Shown: piece by piece, positions 42,945-52,600 of the stretch
How the letters are laid out: each line of letters starts with the position of its first letter
Position numbering within the stretch: the first letter of the stretch is position 1
NCBI GenBank assembly: GCA_039984955.1
Contig: JBDWTN010000007.1
Span: 2,054,501 to 2,118,500, forward strand
DNA length: 64,000 nt
Direction of reading: 5' to 3'
Origin: Marinobacter alexandrii
GTDB taxonomy: Bacteria; Bacteroidota; Bacteroidia; Cytophagales; Cyclobacteriaceae
Made by a program: the position numbers and the translations under genes
Notes under the pieces: generated by a model
Told to the model about the DNA's origin: nothing
What the model saw: only the letters and a program-made list of their open reading frames with translations
Database searches by the model: none

Positions 42945-43667
42945 TCATGTTACGATGTTAATCTGATCTTGGGCGATCAGTGGTAAGTTGTTGAGGCGGA
43001 GATAAAGTTGAGCGGTTGCTACAACATCTTTTCTGCAATATTCCTCAATTCTCTTTAACCCATCATTTTCTTCATAATATGTTTTTGTCACCATTGACCC
43101 ATCCAAGTCTTTTTTGCTGGAGGGGATATCAAAAATGGCGGTTAGTAAATCCAGCGAGGTAAAACTTTTCCAGTCGCCAAATTTCCATAGCTCCATAGTA
43201 TCAATATGATTGACTTCCCATGGTTTTTTCCCTGTAATATTTAATGACCAGGGAATCTTAATATCGTTGATCAGCATTCTTCTGCACAAGTAAGGAAAGT
43301 CAAATTCTTTTCCATTGTGTGCACATAATTTGAGATTATCCTGATCAAATTTTGATTCTATAAAATTTTTAAATTCTGTTAATAATTCTTTTTCGTCATG
43401 CGAAGCGATTGATTTTACTCGCAAAGCTTGCTTTCCTTTAACCTCATGATAAAACCCTATTCCAATGACGATGATTTTCCCAAACTCTGCATAAATAGCT
43501 GAACGATCAAAGTACAGTTCTTCGGGTGTTTTATCATCTGGGTTTCGAATGAAACCGGCTTTTCGTTCCCAGTGCTTTTTTAATGCTGGCGATAGTTTTT
43601 CAATGTCTTCGTTTCCAGACACTGTTTCAATATCAATGATGAGAAAGTCTTGAAAGTGATTATGCAA
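42945..43667 (-). CDS. PolB-like 3'-5' exonuclease (DEDDy family, 240 aa)
   Basis: The three exonuclease motifs are visible: IIDIETVSG near residue 10 (Exo I, D and E), LCAHNGKEFDFPYL near residue 111 (Exo II, D), and YCRKDVVATAQLYLRL near residue 210 (Exo III, Y/D of DEDDy type). The protein is a stand-alone exonuclease domain resembling the PolB-associated group. It could act in DNA repair or RNA processing. It lies 19 bases upstream of rnr on the same strand, so the two nucleases are probably co-transcribed. Confidence 0.88.
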   Translation of the reverse strand: MHNHFQDFLIIDIETVSGNEDIEKLSPALKKHWERKAGFIRNPDDKTPEELYFDRSAIYAEFGKIIVIGIGFYHEVKGKQALRVKSIASHDEKELLTEFKNFIESKFDQDNLKLCAHNGKEFDFPYLCRRMLINDIKIPWSLNITGKKPWEVNHIDTMELWKFGDWKSFTSLDLLTAIFDIPSSKKDLDGSMVTKTYYEENDGLKRIEEYCRKDVVATAQLYLRLNNLPLIAQDQINIVT

Positions 43668-43753
43668 ACTTTGTTTGTTTTAATACTCTGACATTTCTGA
43701 ATCTTATTGCGCTGAAAGTGATGTAAAATCAACTTTTAAGATTAGTCAGGTAT

Positions 43754-44143
43754 TTAATCATGAAAGATACCTTTCATTTCCAACTCTTCAATGAAGATCA
43801 GGTTTTCTTCAATGATTGAGTCTGGCACAAAGATAAACTTTTTATCATATACCTGCCCATCAATAAAATAGCTCACCCAGTATTCATTATTTAAGTGAAA
43901 AACAGATTCGTCAATTGGCTCAATCAATGCATACATTCCAGATTCAATGTATGGAATCATGTGACGAAGAACAGTGGTCTGCTGTTTTTCAGTTTTTGTT
44001 TCTCCATATCCTCGGGAAGTGACCATTACGTTTTCAAGTTTAGCTTGATTTCTATTGATGATAAACACCTTCCAGGCTTCATCATTTTTGGCAATGACCA
44101 CATGTACATTTTTGACTGGGGAGAAATCAATATCTTTTTTCAC
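43754..44143 (-). CDS. Conserved hypothetical protein (129 aa)
   Basis: This is a small soluble beta-rich protein (VHVVIAKNDEAWKVFIINRN, then VMVTSRGYGE and a FIFVPDSI end). Proteins of this layout are common single-copy genes in the phylum, as far as I can recall, with no known role. There is no motif, signal peptide or membrane helix. It stands alone between the exonuclease gene and a divergent membrane-protein gene. Confidence 0.75.
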   Translation of the reverse strand: MKKDIDFSPVKNVHVVIAKNDEAWKVFIINRNQAKLENVMVTSRGYGETKTEKQQTTVLRHMIPYIESGMYALIEPIDESVFHLNNEYWVSYFIDGQVYDKKFIFVPDSIIEENLIFIEELEMKGIFHD

Positions 44144-44247
44144 AAGCGGTGCTTGATTTTGTGTTTTGAAAATTCATGTAATCAATTCCTTAGTCATCGG
44201 CCGTTAGAATATTTAGCAATCTTGATCACAATTACTATTTTAGGCAA

Positions 44248-44976
44248 ATGAATCAAAACAACCCTCAAAAGGAAAGGATTTTTCCTTTTGTATGGCCATG
44301 GAAGGGAGTTAACAATGAACTAATCTCTCTAAAAGAGGTTATTGTTCACAAGCGTTTTTCGATAGCATATCTTATTATTATTTGGTCTATCATAGGCTTC
44401 CTTGGCTTTGCTTCAACAAGAAACTGCGAAGGAACCTGGCAACTAGCTCTGCAATGCGAATATGCCTTTTGGGTAAAGAATCTTACAGAATCTCCGTTAA
44501 TTTTCATCCGAAACCTTTTTACTACACTCTTTCTTCACAATGGATTAGATCATATTCTGTTTGTATCAGTTCTTGGGATTTTAATAATTGTTCAATCTCA
44601 TGAAGCAATCTTTGGAGCTAAGATGACAGCCTTAATTTTCATTTCAGCATATTTTACTGTTGCGCCTTTTTATGGAATTTTTTATACAGTAGGTTTAGAT
44701 TATTTTCCGGAAAGTGAGTTTTTTCAATTCGCCTTTGAAAGAAACTGGATGGGAGGATCTATCGGTATGTTTCAGGTTTATGGCGCCTTATCTACCAAAA
44801 GCCGAAAGCCCTGGTTGATGCTAAGTATTCCTGTGATTTTCGAAATGTTTAACTTATCTGTTTTAGGAATTGATTTACACATTTCTCTTATGCACTTGAT
44901 GGCAACATTTCTTGGGTATGGGATTTCCAGATTAACTTCTAAGGAGCGTCGACCAAGTCCATTTCAAAAAGTGTAG
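44248..44976 (+). CDS. Rhomboid-like multi-pass membrane protein (242 aa)
   Basis: About six membrane helices are visible. The fold signals are rhomboid-like: NGLDHILF in the second helix and HISLMHLMATFLGYG in the last, where rhomboids carry their catalytic His. The GxSG serine motif is not intact: the nearest match is GGSIGM. I therefore call it rhomboid-like, possibly a non-catalytic relative. Its 3' end overlaps lipB on the other strand by 38 bases. Confidence 0.7.
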   Translation: MNQNNPQKERIFPFVWPWKGVNNELISLKEVIVHKRFSIAYLIIIWSIIGFLGFASTRNCEGTWQLALQCEYAFWVKNLTESPLIFIRNLFTTLFLHNGLDHILFVSVLGILIIVQSHEAIFGAKMTALIFISAYFTVAPFYGIFYTVGLDYFPESEFFQFAFERNWMGGSIGMFQVYGALSTKSRKPWLMLSIPVIFEMFNLSVLGIDLHISLMHLMATFLGYGISRLTSKERRPSPFQKV

Positions 44977-45652
44977 CAAGCTGGATTTTTAGTTTCTCCT
45001 CTACTTCTTGGATATCAAGCTTTCTGCCCAATTCCTTTTGCAATGAAGTAACGGCTTTATCCTGAATTCCACACGGAACGATATAATTGAAATAATCGAG
45101 GTTGGTATTTACATTAAATGCAAATCCATGCATGGTTACCCATCTGCTACTCTTTACACCAAGTGCACAGATTTTGCGTGCTTTTTTGTCATCTTCCCAA
45201 TCAAGCCATACACCAGTGAGTCCATTTATTCTTCCAGACTCAATGCCATACTCTTTTAACGTTAGAATGACTGCTTCCTCTAAGTAGCGTAGATATTTGT
45301 GAATATCCGTAAAAAAATGATCTAGATCGAGAATGGGATACCCTACGATCTGTCCAGGTCCATGATAGGTAATATCTCCTCCTCGGTTGATTTTATAGAA
45401 AGTTGCCTCTTTCTCTTTTAAGAATGCCTCGTTGGCGAGAAGATGATTTTCATCACCGCTTTTTCCAAGGGTAAACACGTGTGGATGTTCACAGAAAATG
45501 AGGTAGTTTTTGGTTTCTACGTTTTCTTCTTGAGTAAGCTTTCTGTTGGCAATTTTTAAATCAACAGTTTCTTTGAAAAGCTGTTCTTGATAATCCCAAG
45601 CTTCTTGATAGTCTTTTAATCCTAAGTGAATGAATTGCGTCTGTTTTGTCAT
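44939..45652 (-). CDS. lipB: Lipoyl(octanoyl) transferase LipB
   Basis: LipB moves octanoyl groups from acyl carrier protein to lipoyl domains of oxo-acid dehydrogenases. The family motifs are present: RGGDITYHGPGQIVGYPILDL (about residues 93-113), the KICALGVKSSRWVTMHGFAFNVN stretch with the catalytic Lys, and the nucleophilic Cys in YIVPCGIQD. The length of 237 residues fits. It is encoded 5 bases after manA on the same strand. Confidence 0.96.
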   Translation of the reverse strand: MTKQTQFIHLGLKDYQEAWDYQEQLFKETVDLKIANRKLTQEENVETKNYLIFCEHPHVFTLGKSGDENHLLANEAFLKEKEATFYKINRGGDITYHGPGQIVGYPILDLDHFFTDIHKYLRYLEEAVILTLKEYGIESGRINGLTGVWLDWEDDKKARKICALGVKSSRWVTMHGFAFNVNTNLDYFNYIVPCGIQDKAVTSLQKELGRKLDIQEVEEKLKIQLATLFEMDLVDAP

Positions 45653-45657
45653 GCTTT

Positions 45658-46629
45658 CTAGGCATCAATGTAAGTCTCTAACAATTCTAGCTTTCCTTCT
45701 GGTTCTATTGTATAGTTTTTCATGGAAGCTGGAACAAGTATTACCTCACCAAGTTTGATACTTTCACCGGCAATTTCTCCTGAACCACTAACTCCGATAT
45801 AAATTTTGAAACAATCAATATTACTTCTATCGATTTTTAGATTTTTATCAGCATTTAGTTTATTGGTTGTGAAATATGGCGATGAAACGGCTGTGTTCGT
45901 TTGATTAACGGTTTCGCTATACTCGCTTTTTAGGTCATTTGGTTTTGAATAGTCCAAAGCATCTAAGGCCATATCTGTATGTAAATCTCTTTTGTTGCCT
46001 TCTTTGTCTACACGGTCAAAGTCATAAATTCTGTAAGTAATGTCTGAGGTTTGCTGTATTTCGGCTATAAAAAGCCCTTTCCCAATGGTATGAACACGGC
46101 CTGCAGGCAGATAATATACATCTCCCTTTTTCACTTTTTCAGAATGAAGAAGCTCCATTATTCTTCCTGAATGGAAGTGGTCTAAATATTCTACTTTATT
46201 AGTTTCTTTAACAAATCCATTGATAAGAGAGGCATTTTCATCAGCTTGGATGATGTACCACATTTCTGATTTCCCAGGACAATTGTGTCTTTTTTGAGCT
46301 AGTTCATCATTGGGATGCACTTGCACAGAAAGATCCTCTGCAGCATCTATGTATTTTATCAGCAGTGGGAACTCATCGCTAAACCTTTGGTAAATTTTTT
46401 CGCCAACTAATTTGTCTTTCCACTGTGAAACAAGATCGCTGAGAAGACTACCGGCCATCGATCCATTTTCTACTTCAGAAATATTTCCAGACACACCGGA
46501 AAGCTCCCAAGTTTCACCGCAATTCTCAAGCTCACCAAAATCTTTTTCAAGAATCGTTTTAATTTTCTGGCCGCCCCAAAGCTTTTCTTTAAAGATGGTT
46601 TTGAATTTAAGTGGGTATAGTTCTGACAT
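45658..46629 (-). CDS. manA: Class I mannose-6-phosphate isomerase
   Basis: This 323-residue zinc enzyme interconverts mannose-6-P and fructose-6-P. Zinc-ligand motifs are visible: QVHPND (Gln and His, about residue 102), KSEMWYI (Glu) and PAGRVHTIG (His). It has the short form of the family, without the helical insert, as in Bacillus ManA. It starts 24 bases from the divergent yraN gene and is followed closely by lipB. Its role is in making GDP-mannose precursors or using mannose. Confidence 0.92.
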   Translation of the reverse strand: MSELYPLKFKTIFKEKLWGGQKIKTILEKDFGELENCGETWELSGVSGNISEVENGSMAGSLLSDLVSQWKDKLVGEKIYQRFSDEFPLLIKYIDAAEDLSVQVHPNDELAQKRHNCPGKSEMWYIIQADENASLINGFVKETNKVEYLDHFHSGRIMELLHSEKVKKGDVYYLPAGRVHTIGKGLFIAEIQQTSDITYRIYDFDRVDKEGNKRDLHTDMALDALDYSKPNDLKSEYSETVNQTNTAVSSPYFTTNKLNADKNLKIDRSNIDCFKIYIGVSGSGEIAGESIKLGEVILVPASMKNYTIEPEGKLELLETYIDA

Positions 46630-46653
46630 TAACTTTCTTAATTTCGTCTAACA

Positions 46654-46995
46654 ATGGATCGCAAAACTAAAGGTATTGAAGGTGAAGCAATAGCGAAACG
46701 CTACTATGAAAAAGAAGGTTGCGAGATTTTAGAAACCAACTATCGCTTTGGCCGAGCAGAGATTGATCTTATTGCATTACTGAGTGATAAGCTTTTGATC
46801 TTTATTGAAGTGAAAAACCGAAGCAGAACGGACTTTGGCGAGGCAGAAACGTTTGTTTCAAATTCTCAGCAAGAACGAATCAAAGAAGCTGCTGAAGACT
46901 ACATCTATGGGATCAATTGGAAAAAGGATGTTCGGTTTGATATTGCCTGTGTTGATACAGCCGGTAATATCGACGTTTTTGAAGATGCGTTCTAG
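46654..46995 (+). CDS. yraN: YraN/UPF0102-family predicted nuclease
   Basis: This 113-residue protein has the endonuclease-like YraN core: GEAIAKRYYEKEG, then YRFGRAEIDLIA and a LIFIEVKNRSRTDFG segment whose E-x-K is the nuclease-like motif. The family is linked to Holliday-junction-like nucleases by fold, and its biological role is not settled. It starts the plus-strand run yraN-purN-purH, with 13 bases to purN. Confidence 0.93.
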   Translation: MDRKTKGIEGEAIAKRYYEKEGCEILETNYRFGRAEIDLIALLSDKLLIFIEVKNRSRTDFGEAETFVSNSQQERIKEAAEDYIYGINWKKDVRFDIACVDTAGNIDVFEDAF

Positions 46996-47008
46996 TTAGC
47001 TTTGCAAC

Positions 47009-47581
47009 GTGGATAAGAAAATAAACCTAGCCATTTTTGCCTCTGGCAGTGGGAGTAATGCAGAGAATATTGCAAAATATTTCGCAAAGCATCCAAACAT
47101 TCAAGTCAACGAGATTCTCTCAAATAAATTAGATGCCTTTGTTCATGAGCGAGCCAAAAAATTAGCTATCCCTTCTTTCACTTTTTCAAAAGAGGAGTTT
47201 AGAGACTCTTCCTTTCTGAAGCGACTGGAAGGCATTGATTATATCATATTGGCTGGCTTCCTCTGGTTGATTCCCGATTATTTAGTGCGTGCATTTTCTA
47301 ATCGAATCATTAACATTCATCCTGCCTTGCTCCCAAAATTTGGAGGAAAAGGGATGTACGGTTCCCAAGTCCACAAGGCGGTAATTGAATCTTATGAAGC
47401 TGAGTCGGGAATTACCATTCACTTAGTTAATGAAGAATACGATAAAGGGGAAGTTTTATTTCAAGCAAAGTGCAAAGTAGAACCGAAAGATACCCCTGAT
47501 TCATTAGCTCAAAAAATTCATGCTTTAGAGTATGAGCATTTTCCTCGAGTAATTGGCGAGTATATCAAAGCTCATAATTGA
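47009..47581 (+). CDS. purN: Phosphoribosylglycinamide formyltransferase PurN
   Basis: PurN makes formylglycinamide ribonucleotide in purine synthesis, using 10-formyl-THF. The start is GTG at 47009. Motifs are FASGSGSNAENIA near residue 10, the NIHPALLPKFGGKGMYG stretch with the catalytic Asn and His near residue 110, and HLVNEEYDKGEVLFQ with the catalytic Asp. The length of 190 residues is standard. It is followed by purH, 55 bases on, which makes a purine-pathway pair. Confidence 0.95.
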   Translation: MDKKINLAIFASGSGSNAENIAKYFAKHPNIQVNEILSNKLDAFVHERAKKLAIPSFTFSKEEFRDSSFLKRLEGIDYIILAGFLWLIPDYLVRAFSNRIINIHPALLPKFGGKGMYGSQVHKAVIESYEAESGITIHLVNEEYDKGEVLFQAKCKVEPKDTPDSLAQKIHALEYEHFPRVIGEYIKAHN

Positions 47582-47636
47582 TAAAACCATCTACGATGGT
47601 ACCTTTGCAACCTTTGATATAAACCGTCCACCTAAC

Positions 47637-49160
47637 ATGTCTACAAAAAAAATTGAGTCTGCCCTTATTTCTGTATTTCACAAAGATGGCTTGGAGCCAA
47701 TCGTTAGCAAGCTTGCCGAGCAAGAAATAAAGATTTACAGTACTGGAGGAACCGAAAAATTCATCAAGGAATTGGGAATTGAAGTGATTCCAGTTGAAAG
47801 TCTGACTGATTATCCTTCAATCTTTGGTGGACGTGTAAAAACCCTTCACCCGAAGGTATTTGGTGGAATTCTACATAGAAGAGATAATGAATCTGATTTA
47901 GCCGAAGCAAAGAAATTCGAAATTCCTCCAATCGACTTAGTGATTGTAGACCTATACCCATTTGAAGAGACTGTAGCAGGCGGAGCGTCAGAAGAAGACA
48001 TTATTGAAAAAATTGACATTGGTGGAATTGCTCTGATCCGTGCAGGAGCGAAAAACTACAAGGACGTAGTGATGGTCAGCTCGATGGAATACTACCGAGA
48101 TTTGCAGAACATTCTCGATAACCAAAATGGAGAGACTAGTGAGGAGGAGCGAAAGCTATTTGCGGCAAAAGCATTTGCCACATCCAGCCATTATGACTCA
48201 GCTATCTTCAACTGGATGAATGGAGAAGATGAAGTACCTGCATTTAGAGTAAGCGCCTCACCAGCCAGAACCTTAAGGTATGGTGAGAACCCTCACCAAA
48301 AAGGGACCTTTTACGGTGATCTTTCTGAGTACTTTGATCAACTACATGGAAAAGAGATTTCCTATAACAATCTTGTAGACATTGAGGCTGCAGTTCAGCT
48401 GATTGCTGAATTTGATGAAACAGCTTTTGGTATTTTGAAGCACAATAATGCTTGCGGTATTGCGACAGGATCAAATACGAAAGAAGCTTATCAACGAGCA
48501 TTTGCTGCGGATACAGTTTCTGCTTTTGGTGGAGTGCTGATTTGCAATAAAGAAATAGATGGAGAAACAGCTGAAGAAATGAACAGCTTATTCTTTGAAA
48601 TCCTAATTGCACCATCCTTTAGCGAGGAGGCATTGAAAGTGCTTAAGCAGAAGAAAAATAGAATCCTTCTGGTACAGAAAAAGTCATGGCATCAGCAGAC
48701 TCAGTATAAAAGCATGCTAAACGGGATCATTGTTCAAGACTATGATTTGAAGTCTGAAAGCAAGTCAGACCTTGAGGTGAAAACGAAGAAGGCTCCATCA
48801 TCTGAGGAGGTTGATGATTTAATTTTCGCTGCGAAGGTGTGTAAGCAGTCAAAGTCTAATACAATAGTGCTAGCTAAAAATGGTCAACTACTGGCAAGTG
48901 GAGTTGGACAGACATCACGAGTAGACGCACTAAATCAAGCTATTGAAAAAGCTGGAAATTTTGGATTTGACTTAAATGGTGCGGTCATGGCATCAGACGC
49001 ATTTTTCCCATTTCCAGATTGTGTAGAGATTGCGCATAAAGCGGGGATTTCCGCAGTGATTCAGCCTGGTGGTTCCATTAAAGATCAATTATCAATTGAC
49101 TATTGTGATGCTAATGGTTTAGCTATGGTAATGACTGGAGTGAGGCATTTTAAGCACTAA
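47637..49160 (+). CDS. purH: Bifunctional AICAR transformylase / IMP cyclohydrolase PurH
   Basis: PurH catalyses the last two steps of IMP synthesis. Residues 1-190 form the IMP cyclohydrolase (MGS-like) domain (YSTGGTEKFI, GGRVKTLHPKVFGGIL). The rest is the AICAR transformylase domain (RYGENPHQKG, KHNNACGIATG, VSAFGGV and the final SDAFFPFPDCVE). I chose ATG 47637 (507 residues, the family length) because the frame open from 47553 runs back into purN. A palindromic hairpin follows the stop. Confidence 0.97.
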   Translation: MSTKKIESALISVFHKDGLEPIVSKLAEQEIKIYSTGGTEKFIKELGIEVIPVESLTDYPSIFGGRVKTLHPKVFGGILHRRDNESDLAEAKKFEIPPIDLVIVDLYPFEETVAGGASEEDIIEKIDIGGIALIRAGAKNYKDVVMVSSMEYYRDLQNILDNQNGETSEEERKLFAAKAFATSSHYDSAIFNWMNGEDEVPAFRVSASPARTLRYGENPHQKGTFYGDLSEYFDQLHGKEISYNNLVDIEAAVQLIAEFDETAFGILKHNNACGIATGSNTKEAYQRAFAADTVSAFGGVLICNKEIDGETAEEMNSLFFEILIAPSFSEEALKVLKQKKNRILLVQKKSWHQQTQYKSMLNGIIVQDYDLKSESKSDLEVKTKKAPSSEEVDDLIFAAKVCKQSKSNTIVLAKNGQLLASGVGQTSRVDALNQAIEKAGNFGFDLNGAVMASDAFFPFPDCVEIAHKAGISAVIQPGGSIKDQLSIDYCDANGLAMVMTGVRHFKH

Positions 49161-49167
49161 TCTTAAT

Positions 49168-49190
49168 TTATTGTAAAATTTTTACAATAA
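49168..49190. terminator. Perfect 11-base-arm palindrome between convergent genes
   Basis: TTATTGTAAAA-T-TTTTACAATAA is a perfect inverted repeat with 11-base arms. It lies between purH (plus strand) and the 139-residue gene (minus strand), whose ends face each other. It is almost only A and T, so as a terminator it would be weak. It might also be a protein-binding site. Confidence 0.5.
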
Positions 49191-49224
49191 ACCATTCTTT
49201 ATGTTGTGCCCTCAATCATAACAC

Positions 49225-49644
49225 TTATGAAGTGAGCTTCAGCAAAAGCTCGACAAGCTTTTCTTTCTTCATTTCGTTGAAGTGCCTTTTGCGTTCTTTT
49301 TCGGTCATATCTTGTATTTTTTTTACAAAATCTTGGCCTAAAACGTCCATTGAGTGACTTTCTGGAGCACCGAAGATTTCAATCTCATCAATGGCCGTAT
49401 TCAGAATCTCTATGCCCTTCAACTTTGCAGTTTCTACTGGTTTGTAGTTGGCGTTTGAATCTCTTAAGGTCCAACTGCTGTAGTCTATCTTTAGGTTTTC
49501 AATTTGCTTAACTCTTGTGTCGGACTCTCCGAAGATTCGACTCAAAACAGTAATTGCACTGGTCTTCCATGCTTCGAGATCGAAACTTTCTTCGTCTAAT
49601 TTACTGATTTGCTTTTTGAGGAGCTTGATGTATTGTGCTTTCAT
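49225..49644 (-). CDS. Hypothetical protein (139 aa)
   Basis: This is a soluble, mostly helical protein with a basic lysine-rich end (KERKRHFNEMKKEKLVELLLKL). The first 40 residues (a LEAWKTSAITVLSRIFGES segment) remind me of the short N-terminal modules seen in some accessory or defence-related proteins, but I cannot name the family. It lies 14 bases downstream of the large secreted protein on the same strand, so it may be the tail of that unit. Confidence 0.65.
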   Translation of the reverse strand: MKAQYIKLLKKQISKLDEESFDLEAWKTSAITVLSRIFGESDTRVKQIENLKIDYSSWTLRDSNANYKPVETAKLKGIEILNTAIDEIEIFGAPESHSMDVLGQDFVKKIQDMTEKERKRHFNEMKKEKLVELLLKLTS

Positions 49645-49658
49645 TAAAGCATAAGATA

Positions 49659-52600
49659 CTAATTGCTATGGTAAGTTTTAGTTAACCGAAAAGGCTTATT
49701 GTCTTTGGTAAATCCTTCCAGAATTATTTTCATCGGGATTTGTTTTTGAGGGACAGAAAATGAGATAGACCTTTGATCGTTGGAAATGGAAGGATCCCAA
49801 TGGAGTGTTGCTGACTGGTGACTTGGGTTTTGAAGAAGCTTTTCTGTGTAAAAATCTTTTTTCTCCTGAAAGCCCTTGAGTCTTTTCTGAAAGACTCGTC
49901 TGTTTGATTTTTTTTCAGTAATCTCTCTTGTATATACAAACAGAGAACCATTTTTTCCATAGAGTTTAACAAACTCAATTCGCTCAATATTTGCAGGGTT
50001 CATGTAGAGAAGCGTAATAGGTTCAGAAAAGGAATTATCGATGAATAGATCAATCTCATTTCTAAGGGGGTCGGTAACTTCTGAGTTGATTAGTTTAACA
50101 TCTCTAATAATAGCACCACCTACTTCATAATAGATTATAACTTCGACAGACTGTAGACGCTGAATAGCTGTATAAGTAGTTATTCCGAATCCCGCTAGTG
50201 GTTTTTCTTTAAATGATAAGATGTCCGCACTTGTTATACTGTACTTTCTGGATTTCAGGGAGCTTCCTTCCTCGCCAAGGACAACAACCTCTTCCAATAA
50301 GGTGGCTTCAGAGGTGTTAAACGAAGTGCGTGACCTAATGTAATTTTCAAAATTAAGCTTTCTTCTTTCATTTAGAAGTTCATCAGAAAAATCAAATTTA
50401 AAAGGATACCCACTGATATATTGCCAATCGTGATCTGCTGTTAAATTAATTGATGAAACATTTTTAGCATACTTTTTATCAAACGCGAAAAAAAGACTAG
50501 TTGAATCAGTATAGGAAACATTGTCAAAAGAAAATTGTCCTTTTTCATCTACGATCTCAGAAAGTAAAGGGGTTTTTGATTTTCTATTGATAAGATAGAT
50601 CGTATCGGTATGAGCTTTTTTAGCTTTCTTGAAATCAATTGATCCATTAATTTGGAAGCCAGCGATCAGTTCCTTTTGGATAGTTTCATTAGTTAACTCT
50701 ATGTTTTCATTAAAATTTCTTAAACCATTTTTCAACATCAAAAAGTCAATGTTTTTTTCATTAGGTTCAAAAAATATTTGATCAGCATTTTGAATCATTC
50801 CTTTAATCTCTGGACGCAAGTAGTTCGTCACAAGAATGCTTTCAATACCCCTATCGTTAGACTTGGAGAGATCAATTATTGATAGAGAAGCTGATTTTAT
50901 AGAATCTTGGCCAGCAATTGTAACCCTTGTTTGAAGGTCTTGTGATGATACATTCAAACCTAAACCCACGATAGTAGGGGGCTTATACATTACCCTCTCA
51001 AGAAGGGGATTTATGTTTTTATCAAAAATTGTAATAACGTTTACACCATCATTTAAATCTTCATTGAGAATCATCAGTTGATAGGTTTTGTATAGAAATG
51101 CATGATGTATGCTTTGTAATTTATTTTTGCAGGATGTGACTATATAAATGGAGTCGCTTATTACGACATTTGATTGAAGGTTGACCCTAAACCCATCAAC
51201 TGTATTTTGAACAATAATTCCAATCTCTTTTGTGCTTGCGGAGAATTTATGAGGTGTGAGATTTAACTCGTTACCCTTAAGTGAATACCGCACATTTTCT
51301 TTTGGGATTAGCTTAAAAGATCCTTTTCCTGCCCAATCAGTTTTAGCATTAGTCAACTTCTTATTTCCTTCATAGAGGCTAAGTTCTCCATTCATTCTAT
51401 TGCCTTTTGAATCTTTAATCTCGAATGCAACATTATTGACTATCCTAGCTATTAGTTCACCACCTTCAGGGAAAATGGAAATGGTACCAGAATCATTTGA
51501 ATTACGAATTGTTTTTGCCTCCCAGTATCCAATCTGAATAGGCTTTTTGAAATGACTATCTGGATATTTAGCGTTTAGGTCTGTATAGCTGGCTATCATA
51601 TAAGGGCCGTCTGTCAGACTATTTGGAATAGTTAAATAGCCAGAAGCTTTACCATCTTCTATGGAGATGATTGTTTGTGTGATTGAGCTATCCTTATTTA
51701 TAAGTTCTACATATAATTTTCTTGATTGAACAGCGCCATTTTCTGAAGGGTTGATGTATCCCTTCAGCCATATATCTTCACCTGCATAATATACCTCCCT
51801 GTCTGTGTGTAAATAGACTTTTTCATTAAGATTATTTTCCGGAAACTTGGATCTTATTTTGTCAGCTATTGATTTCGTTTTTAATTGCTTTTTGTAATAA
51901 GGTTTGAGTTCAGCTAATGGCAGATAGTTTGCTAAACGATCGTTAGAAAAAGAGCCATATAGCTTTAAGTTGTCTAGGTTTTCAATAACTCCCTTTTCTG
52001 TAATAAATGCATCTCCATTCTGCTTTATCCAGGATTCTTCTGATTTTTCTGTTATCGGATTAGTGTATATAACTTGTAGAAATCCATCAAAATCAAATTG
52101 ATTTTCACTACCTCTTTTAGTCAAAATTCTATTTCTATGGGTTACTCTTCTGTTTTCAATTAAATTCTTCTGTACTTGAATGTGGGCAATATCTGTTAGC
52201 TCATACCCAACAAAGTATGCTTCATACCCACAATGGTCTAGTGAATCATTTGCGAGACACTGGGCGAAGTGATAAACGGAACCTTCATAAGCCTTTTGGC
52301 GATTCCTATCAAACTCAATTCTTTGTTGCTCATTCGCTGAAAGATTTCGAACTTTCGTCGGGTGGCCCTTAATAAAAACTGTTGTATTAATAATTGAGAA
52401 AAAGTCAAGTCTGAAACTTATTCGATAGCCTAGAGCATCGTTTGCTATTTCGATAGGTTTGTCTGCTGTGGCTAAGAATGCTTCTTTCACTTTCGAGAAA
52501 TCTATGACCCATGGGTTTAGAATTTTGCATTTCTCAGCAAAGGGGGTAGAGCCCAAAATAGCCTCCTTAAATAATTCATATTCTCTTCTCCACTTTTTGT

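Noticed and set aside
47553-47636. Longer purH start
   Set aside because: The extra 28 residues overlap purN and do not look like the family; ATG 47637 gives the expected MGS-domain start.
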